A stretch of DNA of 9,769 bases, from the NCBI GenBank assembly GCA_018223365.1, contig JAGTTP010000003.1, positions 1-9,769 of the forward strand, given 5' to 3'. A program made the translations under genes and the position numbers. The stretch is from Clostridiaceae bacterium Marseille-Q4145. GTDB taxonomy: Bacteria; Bacillota; Clostridia; Lachnospirales; Lachnospiraceae. The notes beneath the pieces are model-generated. The model saw nothing but the letters and a program-made list of their open reading frames with translations, was not told the origin of the DNA and did no database searches. Each line of letters starts with the position of its first letter. The first letter of the stretch is position 1. Shown here in pieces: positions 1-5,729 of the stretch.

Positions 1-133
1 TCTGTAAAACCTTTTTTCGATATTTGGTACACCAGACCAGATGATACTGTAAAGAATAAACATATCCTCGACCATATGATAGGTCATTTTCTTTAATAAA
101 AATATATTTTTCTCCATATTTATAATATACCAT
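1..133 (-). CDS. tnpA: IS200/IS605-family transposase TnpA, N-terminal part (runs off the left edge)
   Basis: TnpA is the HUH-type single-strand transposase that cuts and joins IS200/IS605 elements at subterminal hairpins. Only the first 44 codons lie in the window. Translated from the ATG at 133 they contain YSLQYHLVWCTKYRKKVL (residues 26-43), the characteristic first beta-strand segment of this family. The HUH motif and the catalytic tyrosine would lie beyond the left edge. The frame is open to position 2 without a stop. The start is the first ATG with family similarity after it; no strong Shine-Dalgarno precedes it. A TTGACA lies upstream on the same strand (about 168-173), without a good -10 box. 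The 8-bp inverted repeat at 181-224 may belong to the element's left end. The family call rests on recognised sequence; whether the element is intact cannot be seen. Confidence 0.8.
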   Translation of the reverse strand, partial: MVYYKYGEKYIFIKENDLSYGRGYVYSLQYHLVWCTKYRKKVLQ

Positions 134-180
134 ATGTTCCGCTAAAAGTAAACGTACGTTCTGTTTCCTGTCAAAAAAAT

Positions 181-224
181 TGCACACCTAACTCATCACT
201 GAAGTAACGAGAATTCGGTGTGCA
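181..224. repeat. Inverted repeat, possible left-end hairpin of the IS200/IS605 element
   Basis: TGCACACC (181-188) and GGTGTGCA (217-224) are perfect 8-bp complementary arms around a 28-base spacer, with an A-run before and T-rich sequence after. The repeat lies about 50 bases upstream of the tnpA start. It also lies just before the point where the interrupted membrane-protein frame becomes recognisable. IS200/IS605 elements have such subterminal imperfect palindromes rather than terminal inverted repeats, so a left-end role is plausible. A bidirectional terminator is the alternative. Confidence 0.45.
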
Positions 225-227
225 TTT

Positions 228-593
228 ATTCAAAAATTTGTTGCAGGTGCAGATTCTTTCGGACAGTTAAGCAGTGGAATCTCAAATAGTATCATTTCAG
301 GGATTGTGTACTGGCTGATTGTAAGTATTGTTATGGGAATTTTATTTATCATAACGGGATTGCTGATAATCGGGACTGGCTATCAGGTGGGGAAAATCTA
401 CCGGAAATATTGCTGGGATATTATCAGCATCATGGTGGTGATAATGAGTACAGCTATCATAATCTATTTCGGAAAATGGATAAAATCAATTATTCCGATA
501 AACCTCATTATGTTACTACTTCTGGTACATGCGGTTTATATCGGAATCCGATGTTATGTGAAAAACTGGCGAGAAAAACGAGGATATTTTTAA
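228..593 (+). pseudogene. C-terminal remnant of a three-helix membrane protein (DUF6040-like), cut by an IS
   Basis: The frame is open from 192 and encodes a continuous protein-like sequence from about 228 (IQKFVAGADSFGQLSSGIS...) to the stop at 591-593. Three hydrophobic segments can be seen: GIVYWLIVSIVMGILFIITG, WDIISIMVVIMSTAIIIYFG and INLIMLLLLVHAVYIGI. A basic tail, KNWREKRG, follows. This resembles the C-terminal half of DUF6040-type proteins found in clostridial conjugative elements, which carry a long coiled-coil N-terminus. That family name is from memory and only moderately secure. No start codon with a ribosome site precedes the sequence, and an IS200/IS605 end lies directly upstream, so the N-terminal half was probably separated by insertion. 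A GTG at 306 would give a 95-aa product but has no convincing Shine-Dalgarno. Confidence 0.6.
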
Positions 594-601
594 AGTAAAA
601 T

Positions 602-625
602 GGGCAGGTAAAACTGCCTGTTTTT
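602..625 (+). terminator. Rho-independent terminator after the membrane-protein remnant
   Basis: GGCAG (603-607) pairs with CTGCC (614-618) around a six-base loop and is followed by TGTTTTTC. It lies 9 bases after the stop of the remnant, so it is a likely intrinsic terminator in the plus direction. The stem is short. Confidence 0.6.
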
Positions 626-739
626 CACAAAACAAATATACTTATTTTTAGTTATCCAGATTTTTAGAGTCTGTGAAAACTGTTCTTTGATTTTTAACAC
701 TATTTTTTATAATCTTCCAAATGAATCTGTTTTGATTGA

Positions 740-769
740 TTGACAATTACCGAGCTATTCTAGTACATT
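740..769 (+). promoter_or_regulatory. Candidate sigma-A promoter for the AraC-family gene
   Basis: A perfect -35 box TTGACA (740-745) is followed after 18 bases by TACATT (764-769), a four-of-six match to TATAAT. The predicted transcript would start near 776, giving a leader of about 40 bases before the ATG at 817. A second TATAAT occurs at 708-713 but lacks a good -35. Apart from these and the terminator at 602-625, nothing coding is seen in the 223-base gap 594-816. Confidence 0.4.
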
Positions 770-816
770 TAATCCATAAAGCAGATACAAAATCGCAGAT
801 GTGCAGGTGAACAGAC

Positions 817-1728
817 ATGAAAAATATCCATAGCATTGAATTTTATACTGGAAGCAAGGAAGAACTGCTTCCCGGTTTTGAAAAAGATTTTCCCTATATC
901 GCTTCAAGGGCAGAACTTGACAAGTATATCGGACATTATGTACCGTGGCACTGGCACAAGACAGTGGAACTTTTTTATATGGAAAGTGGTAGCATTGAAT
1001 ATGATACGCTGGGAGGAAAACTGTTGTTTCCGGCTGGAAGCGGCGGCATAGTAAATTCCAATGTACTCCATATGACAAAAGCAATATCGCAGAAAGAAAA
1101 GAATATACAGCTACTTCATATTTTCGATGTTTCCCTACTTGCCGGGGAACAGGGAAGCAGGATTGAACAAAAATATATTGCGCCTATCATAACAGCCCCA
1201 CAGATTGAGGTAATTCCGCTTTTTCCAGGCAATGCAGAAGAAGAAAGGATTTTGAAACTGCTTGCCGCTTCATTTCGTTTATCCAGTGATGAATTTGGAT
1301 ATGAAATAAAACTGCGGGAAACCCTAACAGAAATATGGCTCATGCTTTTTGAACTATCCCGTCCTATGCGTGAAAAAAAGGGGGAACATAATAAAAGCAA
1401 CGATAAAATAAAGCTGATGATGATATATATTCACGAACATTACAGAGAGAAAATCTCTATCCCGGAACTTGCGGCAGCAGCATACCTAAGCGAAAGGGAG
1501 TGTTATAGAGTGTTCCATGACTGTCTGCACATGACACCCGTAGAGTATATAAAGGCTTACCGTCTGCAAGCTGCCTGTCAGATGCTAGCAAAGGGGCAGG
1601 AAGCAGTTACCGTTATCAGCCATGAGTGCGGTTTGGGGAGTAGCAGTTATTTTGGAAAGGTTTTTCGAGAATACACACATTGTTCACCCACAGAATATCG
1701 GAGAAAATGGCAGAATAGTGATAGATAA
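817..1728 (+). CDS. AraC-family transcriptional regulator with N-terminal cupin sensor
   Basis: A 303-aa DNA-binding regulator of standard AraC/XylS two-domain length. The N-terminal half is a cupin-type ligand-sensing domain, seen in YVPWHWHKTVELFYMESGS (41-59; HxH at 45-47) and FPAGSGGIVNSNVLHM (71-86). The C-terminal part (about 198-297) carries two helix-turn-helix units. The first is ISIPELAAAAYLSERECYRVF (around 213-233). The second is VTVISHECGLGSSSYFGKVFRE (around 264-285), followed by the family signature SPTEYRRKW (290-298). The start is supported by AGGTGA at 805-810, six bases before the ATG. These proteins usually act as ligand-responsive activators of sugar or stress genes. The inducer cannot be read from sequence, and the genes downstream on the same strand (79-aa protein, HD hydrolase, acetyltransferase, HAD) are the obvious candidate targets. 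Confidence 0.9.
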   Translation: MKNIHSIEFYTGSKEELLPGFEKDFPYIASRAELDKYIGHYVPWHWHKTVELFYMESGSIEYDTLGGKLLFPAGSGGIVNSNVLHMTKAISQKEKNIQLLHIFDVSLLAGEQGSRIEQKYIAPIITAPQIEVIPLFPGNAEEERILKLLAASFRLSSDEFGYEIKLRETLTEIWLMLFELSRPMREKKGEHNKSNDKIKLMMIYIHEHYREKISIPELAAAAYLSERECYRVFHDCLHMTPVEYIKAYRLQAACQMLAKGQEAVTVISHECGLGSSSYFGKVFREYTHCSPTEYRRKWQNSDR

Positions 1729-1765
1729 GGGCAGAAAAGAAATATTTTTTCTATTCCTTTTGCAT

Positions 1766-1771
1766 TATAAT
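1766..1771 (+). promoter_or_regulatory. Perfect -10 box before the 79-aa gene
   Basis: TATAAT at 1766-1771 lies 46 bases before the GTG start at 1817. The -35 position is occupied only by T-rich sequence (around 1743-1750), so a promoter here would need help from a regulator or be weak. The AraC-family product encoded just upstream could be that regulator; this is inference. Transcription would start near 1777, inside the inverted repeat described next. Confidence 0.35.
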
Positions 1772-1775
1772 GATA

Positions 1776-1803
1776 CCTGTAAAGTAAATCCGTCATTTAC
1801 AGG
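1776..1803 (+). promoter_or_regulatory. Inverted repeat covering the Shine-Dalgarno, with two alternative pairings
   Basis: CCTGTAAA (1776-1783) and TTTACAGG (1796-1803) are perfect 8-bp arms. The right arm includes the first three bases of the ribosome site AGGAGG (1801-1806). A second pair, GTAAAT (1784-1789) with ATTTAC (1795-1800), uses part of the same right arm and would leave the AGGAGG free. The two hairpins are mutually exclusive. At DNA level this could be an operator; at RNA level, a switch that hides or exposes the ribosome site. Confidence 0.5.
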
Positions 1804-1816
1804 AGGTGAGTGCAAA

Positions 1817-2056
1817 GTGGTAAAACTGAACATTCTGAACATGAAAAATTTTTTAGATACGGTCAATAGCTGTTCCGGCAAAGTAAATATGCTCTGCCCG
1901 GATGGTAAAAAACAAAACATCAATGGGGAAGAAAAGATACAGGGCAGTTTGTGGCGGCAATACTCCCAAAACAAAAACTGTTTGCGGCTTGTTTTAGAAG
2001 TTCCGAATCCAACGGACTATATGAACATTGTTTCGTACTATGCCGGGGATTGCTGA
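1817..2056 (+). CDS. 79-aa conserved hypothetical protein of integrative-element type
   Basis: The start is the GTG at 1817, ten bases after AGGAGG (1801-1806); the longer open frame upstream overlaps araC and has no ribosome site. The product is small and soluble with no membrane segment. It contains LNILNMKNFLDTVNSC near the start and ends VPNPTDYMNIVSYYAGDC. I recognise this pattern, especially the YYAGDC end, from short proteins in clostridial conjugative elements. Some of these carry the doubtful automatic label polyA polymerase, but nothing here resembles a nucleotidyltransferase. Function is unknown. It lies 88 bases after the AraC-family gene and 76 bases before the HD-domain gene, both on the same strand. 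Confidence 0.75.
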   Translation: MVKLNILNMKNFLDTVNSCSGKVNMLCPDGKKQNINGEEKIQGSLWRQYSQNKNCLRLVLEVPNPTDYMNIVSYYAGDC

Positions 2057-2082
2057 TTTATCTGTAAATATTTCATCATAAA

Positions 2083-2110
2083 GGGGCTGGACAGTTTATC
2101 TTCCAGCCCC
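2083..2110 (+). promoter_or_regulatory. Strong intergenic hairpin before the HD-domain gene
   Basis: GGGGCTGGA (2083-2091) pairs perfectly with TCCAGCCCC (2102-2110) around a ten-base loop, followed by GCCCTTTTG. It could be a terminator for the 79-aa gene or an attenuator or processing site between it and the HD gene. The T-run after it is short (four). A small second repeat, CCTTT/AAAGG at 2113-2124, overlaps the next gene's ribosome site. Confidence 0.55.
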
Positions 2111-2132
2111 GCCCTTTTGAAAGGAGTTAAAA

Positions 2133-2732
2133 ATGGAGTTGAACATTCAGACCGCAGAACTGGCATTAAGGGAAGCGGCAGAATCCAATCCGGGAGCATG
2201 GGCAGAACATTCCCGGTATGTAGCCGAAGCCTGTAAAAACATTGCGTCACACTGTAAAGATTTATCTTCTGAACAGGCGTATATTTTCGGGCTGTTACAC
2301 GATATTGGACGTTATGCCGGAGTGAGTTCGGAAAGGCATCTGATAGACGGCTATCGTTACTGTATGGAGCGTGGGTGGGGAAAAGCCGCACAAATATGTA
2401 TATCCCACGCATTTATGATACAGGATATTGCCACATCTATCGGAGAGTTTGATGTCAGTGATGAGGATTACCTGTTTATGAAAGAATTTGTTGCAAATGC
2501 GGTATATGATGATTATGACCGTCTTGTACAGTTATGTGACGCATTGGCTATGCCTTCGGGGTTCTGTCTTTTGGAAAAGAGATTTGTAGACGTGACAATG
2601 CGATATGGCGTTCACCCAGCGACAATAGACAGATGGAAAAAGATTTTAGAGATTAAAGAACGGTTTGAGGATCAGATTGGCTGTTCTATCTATGCCCTGC
2701 TTCCGGGCGTTATGGAAAACAGTTTTCGTTAA
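2133..2732 (+). CDS. HD-domain metal-dependent phosphohydrolase
   Basis: A 199-aa protein with the ordered metal ligands of the HD superfamily: H26 (WAEHSRYVAEAC), the HD doublet H56-D57 in IFGLLHDIGRYAG, H92 (CISHAF) and a distal D136 (LCDALAMP). HD proteins of this size hydrolyse phosphate esters of nucleotides or related small molecules; the substrate cannot be told. The protein is soluble, with no signal peptide. The start is fixed by AAGGAG at 2121-2126, six bases before the ATG. The acetyltransferase gene begins 11 bases after the stop and the HAD gene overlaps that one, so the three are very likely one transcript. Calling it a housekeeping YqeK-type enzyme is an alternative I do not favour, as the sequence around the HD doublet does not specially match. 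Confidence 0.85.
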   Translation: MELNIQTAELALREAAESNPGAWAEHSRYVAEACKNIASHCKDLSSEQAYIFGLLHDIGRYAGVSSERHLIDGYRYCMERGWGKAAQICISHAFMIQDIATSIGEFDVSDEDYLFMKEFVANAVYDDYDRLVQLCDALAMPSGFCLLEKRFVDVTMRYGVHPATIDRWKKILEIKERFEDQIGCSIYALLPGVMENSFR

Positions 2733-2743
2733 GGGGGGATATT

Positions 2744-3346
2744 GTGTATTACGAATCCAGTGATTTTTTGGAAACAGCGGACAGCGATACGTTAAAGCAG
2801 ATTGCCCGCACAAGGGAATTAACACGGAAATATTATTTTTCTGATTATGGAGATACAGAAAAACGCACTTCCATTCTTCGGGAGCTGTTGGGCGGAATAG
2901 GGGAAAATGTGGCAATCGACACGACTTTTCATTGCGACTATGGAAAAAATATTTTTTTGGGAAATGATGTGATCGTCAATATGAATTGTACCTTTGTGGA
3001 TAACAAAACTATCCGGATTGGCGACAGGGTATTGATTGCGTCAAATGTGCAGATTTATACATCTTCACACCCTGTCTTACCACAGGAAAGGTTTGTGCCG
3101 GATTGGAGGGAACGTCAGACAACATTTTTTAGAACCTATGCACGTCCGATAGAAATAGAAAGTAATGTCTGGATTGGCGGCGGCTGTATTCTTCTGCCCG
3201 GAGTCACTATAGGAAAAAACAGCGTGATAGGGGCTGGAAGTGTAGTTACCCGCCCTATCCCGCCTAATTGTGTTGCAGTAGGAAATCCATGCAGGGTGAT
3301 ACGTTATTTTGATACAGACAGGGAAAGGTGGCAGCATGAAGTATAA
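2744..3346 (+). CDS. Maltose/galactoside-type O-acetyltransferase (left-handed beta-helix)
   Basis: A 200-aa hexapeptide-repeat acetyltransferase of the Maa/LacA/NodL family, which moves acetyl from acetyl-CoA to a sugar hydroxyl in the cytoplasm. The N-terminal MAT helix region spans about 1-60. It is followed by NIFLGNDVIVNMNCTFVDN (69-87) and the catalytic histidine motif YTSSHP (105-110, H109). The repeats IEIESNVWIGGGCILLPGVT and IGKNSVIGAGSVVTRPIPPN come next, then the family end VGNPCRVIR (179-187). Length is close to the usual 185-205. The start is GTG at 2744 behind AAGGGGGG (2731-2738); no ATG fits. It lies 11 bases downstream of the HD gene and overlaps the HAD gene by 11 bases, suggesting translational coupling. 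The true sugar substrate is unknown. Confidence 0.9.
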   Translation: MYYESSDFLETADSDTLKQIARTRELTRKYYFSDYGDTEKRTSILRELLGGIGENVAIDTTFHCDYGKNIFLGNDVIVNMNCTFVDNKTIRIGDRVLIASNVQIYTSSHPVLPQERFVPDWRERQTTFFRTYARPIEIESNVWIGGGCILLPGVTIGKNSVIGAGSVVTRPIPPNCVAVGNPCRVIRYFDTDRERWQHEV

Positions 3347-3971
3347 GCATATCGTTTTTGACATTGACGGCACTCTGATTGATACGGAATATGCTGTATT
3401 ACATTCTTTACAGGAAACTATAAAGGGATTGTCCGGGAGAGAGATACCATGTTCTGAACTAAGATTTGCGTTAGGGATTACAGGAACAGACGCTTTGAAA
3501 AAACTTGCGATAAAAGACACTTCCTATGCGATAGAATTATGGGATAAAAATATGCGTAACTATACAAATAACATTAAAGTATTTGACGGAATCGTTGAAT
3601 TATTGAAAAATCTTCTAAGTCTGGATTATGAAATGGGGATTGTCACATCAAAGACAAGGGAAGAATTTACACATGATTTTTGTCCGTTTGGTATCAGTCA
3701 TTATTTCAAAACAATCATATGTGCAGACGATACACAGGAACATAAACCCAATGCCGCACCGATTTTGAAATATGTGGAATTATCAAAAACAGACCATAGG
3801 AAAGTACTTTATATCGGAGATAGCAAATATGACAGTAAATGTGCGGAAAATGCGGGAATTGATTTTGCTTTAGCAGTATGGGGCAGTCATAATAAGCACA
3901 TAAAAGCAGATTATTTTTTAGAAAAACCTGCCAATCTGTTATCTGCTATCACTTCAGAGAAATTTTATTAG
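3336..3971 (+). CDS. HAD-superfamily phosphatase (phosphoglycolate phosphatase/PpaX-like)
   Basis: A 211-aa HAD hydrolase with all four motifs. Motif I is FDIDGTLID (8-16; nucleophile D9, acid/base D11). Motif II is IVTSKT (102-107). Motif III is the lysine in EHKPN (K137). Motif IV is YIGDSKYDSKCAENAG (159-174). The alpha-helical cap is inserted after motif I (subfamily I), as in phosphoglycolate phosphatase, PpaX and beta-phosphoglucomutase. It dephosphorylates a small phosphorylated metabolite; the substrate is not determinable. The ATG at 3336 is chosen because AAAGGTGG precedes it by a few bases and motif I follows at the usual distance. An in-frame ATG at 3309 would add nine residues unlike the family. 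The gene overlaps the acetyltransferase by 11 bases and ends the plus-strand operon. Confidence 0.88.
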   Translation: MKYKHIVFDIDGTLIDTEYAVLHSLQETIKGLSGREIPCSELRFALGITGTDALKKLAIKDTSYAIELWDKNMRNYTNNIKVFDGIVELLKNLLSLDYEMGIVTSKTREEFTHDFCPFGISHYFKTIICADDTQEHKPNAAPILKYVELSKTDHRKVLYIGDSKYDSKCAENAGIDFALAVWGSHNKHIKADYFLEKPANLLSAITSEKFY

Positions 3972-4046
3972 CGATGAAAGATCGAACGAAAATGACTCCG
4001 AGGTATATTAAAAAAACTTGCTTGATCAATTATGGTGATTTTGATT

Positions 4047-4084
4047 AAGTAGCCTGTATGTAAAATAAAGCATACAGGCTACTT
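4047..4084. terminator. Bidirectional hairpin terminator between convergent genes
   Basis: A perfect 14-bp stem: AAGTAGCCTGTATG (4047-4060) with CATACAGGCTACTT (4071-4084), and a ten-base A/T-rich loop. It lies between the plus-strand HAD gene and the minus-strand 78-aa gene whose stop is at 4090. No long T-run follows on either side, but stem length and position strongly suggest shared termination. No supported gene lies between 3972 and 4046. Confidence 0.75.
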
Positions 4085-4089
4085 GTGGT

Positions 4090-4326
4090 TTACAATTCCA
4101 AAGAATCTTCTGCATCTACCCACATTTGCATATTACCATCAAGATATAATCGTGCATATTCAAGTGGCTCATCAATAGCAAGTGTATTTAATGCGCAGTC
4201 TGATCCAGGAGTGGTTTTTAAGTTCTTCTCAGCTTCCCAACAGTCAATGCGGAGCATATAACCGGCATTGGTATAAACATCAATGCTGTTTCTGTGTGGA
4301 TTGTATTCTGCAAATATTGTTCTCAT
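4090..4326 (-). CDS. 78-aa DUF6061-like protein
   Basis: A small acidic soluble protein with an N-terminal pattern MRTIFAEYNPHRNSIDVYT, the central WEAEKNLKTTPGSDCALN and a C-terminal EYARLYLDGNMQMWVD. I recognise it as the DUF6061 type, common as a lone gene in mobile elements of Clostridia; the number is from memory. Function is unknown. The start is supported by GGAG at 4337-4340, ten bases upstream of the ATG. It is convergent with the HAD gene and shares the terminator at 4047-4084. Its upstream side is a gene-free stretch. Confidence 0.75.
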   Translation of the reverse strand: MRTIFAEYNPHRNSIDVYTNAGYMLRIDCWEAEKNLKTTPGSDCALNTLAIDEPLEYARLYLDGNMQMWVDAEDSLEL

Positions 4327-4621
4327 CGTATCTTATCTCCATTTTTTTAATAATCAGTTATAGAGTTAAATATCGAAAACATTTCAATCAGTTCACCATG
4401 TTGTTATTGTTATATGTTATACTGTGTTATGAAATTTTCTTTCCCTTAATTTTTCCCATACTAAGGTTCATGAAAGCTAATGGGAGAATGTAACACAAGG
4501 GAAAGAGTAAGGGAAAGTACACTTGCTACAAACTTAGTGTTTTCAAGGGTTTGCGAAGAATTTGATAATCAAATATAATAGTTATTAAATTTCCTAAAAT
4601 AAGTGGAATATCAACTGGAAT
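4327..4621. other. Gene-free AT-rich stretch with a long imperfect inverted repeat
   Basis: This stretch of about 295 bases between two minus-strand genes holds no convincing coding sequence. Its main feature is an inverted repeat, 4439-4457 against 4499-4517, with 17 of 19 positions complementary (left arm CTTTCCCTTAATTTTTCCC) around a 41-base centre. Polypurine runs GGGAAAG occur twice in the right arm. The promoter of the 78-aa gene should lie near 4340-4420 but I cannot assign clear boxes. This stretch also marks the change from the plus-strand block to the minus-strand block. Confidence 0.5.
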
Positions 4622-5098
4622 TTATCGTTCCTGTATTTCCTTGCCGCTGAGGTGCTCCACTTCTATTTCAAAAATTTGCACAGCCTTTCCTGCGTGGGCA
4701 ATTTCCTCATCAACTAACTGTTCGCTGGGATAGTATTTCATTGCAAATCGTTTTAACAGAGTTGTTGCTCTTGCACCAGATTCTACGAGGTGACATCTGC
4801 CGAATACCACAACGCTCTGCACAAACGGTGCCCAATCTTCTTCTTTGATGGTTTCATTTCCATATACCGTGAAACATACTTTGTCACAGGCATGCAGTGC
4901 ATCTACTTTATGGCCTGCACGTGCTCCATGAAAATAAATTTTCTGTGCATCGTCATCGTAGACATAGTTGATAGGAATTGCATAGGGATATCCGTCATCT
5001 CCATTTACGGCAAGAACGCCACGTCGGCTGGACTGCAAAAGAGTCTTTACCGCGTCGGTGCTGATTTCATTTTTCTTTTTACGAATTGTTCTGAACAT
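4622..5098 (-). CDS. NimA-like PNPOx-fold flavoprotein (pyridoxamine 5'-phosphate oxidase family)
   Basis: A 158-aa split-barrel protein of the FMN-binding PNPOx superfamily, closest by eye to the NimA/nitroimidazole-resistance-like group. Conserved segments are MFRTIRKKKNEIS (1-13), RRGVLAVNGDDGYPYAIPIN (25-44), IYFHGARAGHKVDALHACDKVCF (54-76) and SVVVFGRCHLVES (95-107). In this group the histidine in FHGA and the GHK segment lie near the flavin phosphate. The likely role is flavin-dependent reduction or flavin/haem binding; true Nim activity is not implied. The start at 5098 is set by AAGGAG (about 5108-5113), eight bases upstream, and leaves out a ten-residue extension that spans that ribosome site. 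The VOC gene lies 54 bases upstream on the same strand, so co-transcription is likely. Confidence 0.85.
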   Translation of the reverse strand: MFRTIRKKKNEISTDAVKTLLQSSRRGVLAVNGDDGYPYAIPINYVYDDDAQKIYFHGARAGHKVDALHACDKVCFTVYGNETIKEEDWAPFVQSVVVFGRCHLVESGARATTLLKRFAMKYYPSEQLVDEEIAHAGKAVQIFEIEVEHLSGKEIQER

Positions 5099-5152
5099 GA
5101 TATTATTCTCCTTCTTATGCTGATACAACTTCCGATTTTGTTTATTGCCCTT

Positions 5153-5605
5153 TTATAACGGTTGCATCATTTCAAGGATGATGCCATCCGGGTCTCTGAA
5201 ATAAAACGCTCTGCTTTCCCCGAATCCATCAGCCCTGAAATCGAAATACTGTGGTTCAGACAAGCACTCCACATGATTTTCAATCAGGATTTTGTAGGCA
5301 GAATCTATGTCATCCGTGTAGAAGCATACTTCTGAGATAGATGTCGTAAACAAATCTGATTGAATTTGATTTACTTTATTGTCTACAAACTGAATCAGCT
5401 CAACTGGCGGTGCCTCAATAGCCTTGGAGCCATTCAAATAAGCAACTCTTGCTTTGCAATTTGCTCTACGAAACATTCTATCTGTTTCTTCGCCTTCCAT
5501 AAAAATTTCTCCTTGAAATTCAAGTCCAAGGATGTCTCTGTAGAAAGCAATCGAGCGATCCAAATCAGAAACTGTTAATCCAACGTGATAAATTCTTCCA
5601 ACCAT
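5153..5605 (-). CDS. VOC-family (glyoxalase/bleomycin-resistance/dioxygenase fold) protein
   Basis: A 150-aa protein with two babbabbb modules: IYHVGLTVSDLDRSIAFYRDI (5-25), ending in VELIQF (68-73), and ISEVCFYTDDIDSAYKILIE (90-109), ending in FYFRDPDGIILEMMQP (134-149). Metal-ligand positions read H7, E69, E92 and E145. The third ligand, usually His in glyoxalase I, is Glu or lost here, so glyoxalase I activity is uncertain. Members of this fold also act as isomerases, dioxygenases, and fosfomycin- or bleomycin-type resistance proteins. The start at 5605 follows a clear GGGAGGA (about 5612-5618); a longer frame to 5644 would add 13 residues including the ribosome site. The gene sits 54 bases upstream of the PNPOx gene. 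Confidence 0.85.
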   Translation of the reverse strand: MVGRIYHVGLTVSDLDRSIAFYRDILGLEFQGEIFMEGEETDRMFRRANCKARVAYLNGSKAIEAPPVELIQFVDNKVNQIQSDLFTTSISEVCFYTDDIDSAYKILIENHVECLSEPQYFDFRADGFGESRAFYFRDPDGIILEMMQPL

Positions 5606-5620
5606 ATATATTCCTCCCAA

Positions 5621-5634
5621 GAAATTCCGATTTT
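5621..5634 (-). repeat. Shared leader motif AAAATCGGAATTTC before the VOC gene
   Basis: Reading on the minus strand, AAAATCGGAATTTC lies immediately before the VOC gene's ribosome site. AAAATCGGAAGTTG occurs before the PNPOx gene (about 5124-5137). AAATCGGAATT ends the 26-bp repeat next to the intron before pepE. When the intron is removed with its 3' end at 7160, the pepE leader reads AAATCGGAATTTC, matching the VOC leader over 13 bases. Confidence 0.45.
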
Positions 5635-5657
5635 CCTGCAACAACTATAAAACAAAA

Positions 5658-5698
5658 ATAAGCGGATGTATATTTTCCATTTCCGTACATCCGCTTAT
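5658..5698 (-). terminator. Intrinsic terminator of the toxin-antitoxin operon
   Basis: A perfect 13-bp stem (ATAAGCGGATGTA at 5658-5670 with TACATCCGCTTAT at 5686-5698) and 15-base loop. Read on the minus strand it is followed by TTTTTGTTTTATAG. It lies about 30 bases after the HEPN gene's stop and before the VOC leader, so it should separate the two transcripts. Confidence 0.8.
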
Positions 5699-5729
5699 AT
5701 CATTGCGATCATTTAAATGTGATAGCCTC

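Noticed and set aside
181..224. CRISPR or tandem repeat at the left edge
   Set aside because: Only one inverted pair is present, with no repeated unit or spacers. No CRISPR array, tRNA or rRNA was seen anywhere in the window.
306..593. A complete 95-aa membrane protein starting at GTG 306
   Set aside because: The coding pattern continues upstream in frame to about 228 and no ribosome site fits 306, so a truncated larger gene is more likely.
1622..1816. N-terminal extension of the 79-aa protein overlapping araC
   Set aside because: It overlaps the conserved AraC C-terminus in another frame, and the GTG at 1817 has a perfect AGGAGG.
3974..4048. 24-codon frame starting two bases after the HAD stop (MKDRTKMTPRYIKK...)
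   Set aside because: No Shine-Dalgarno precedes it, it runs into the terminator stem, and its composition is not distinctive.
4401..4423. Plus-strand promoter TTGTTA...TATACT
   Set aside because: The spacing is only 11 bases, and no plus-strand gene follows.
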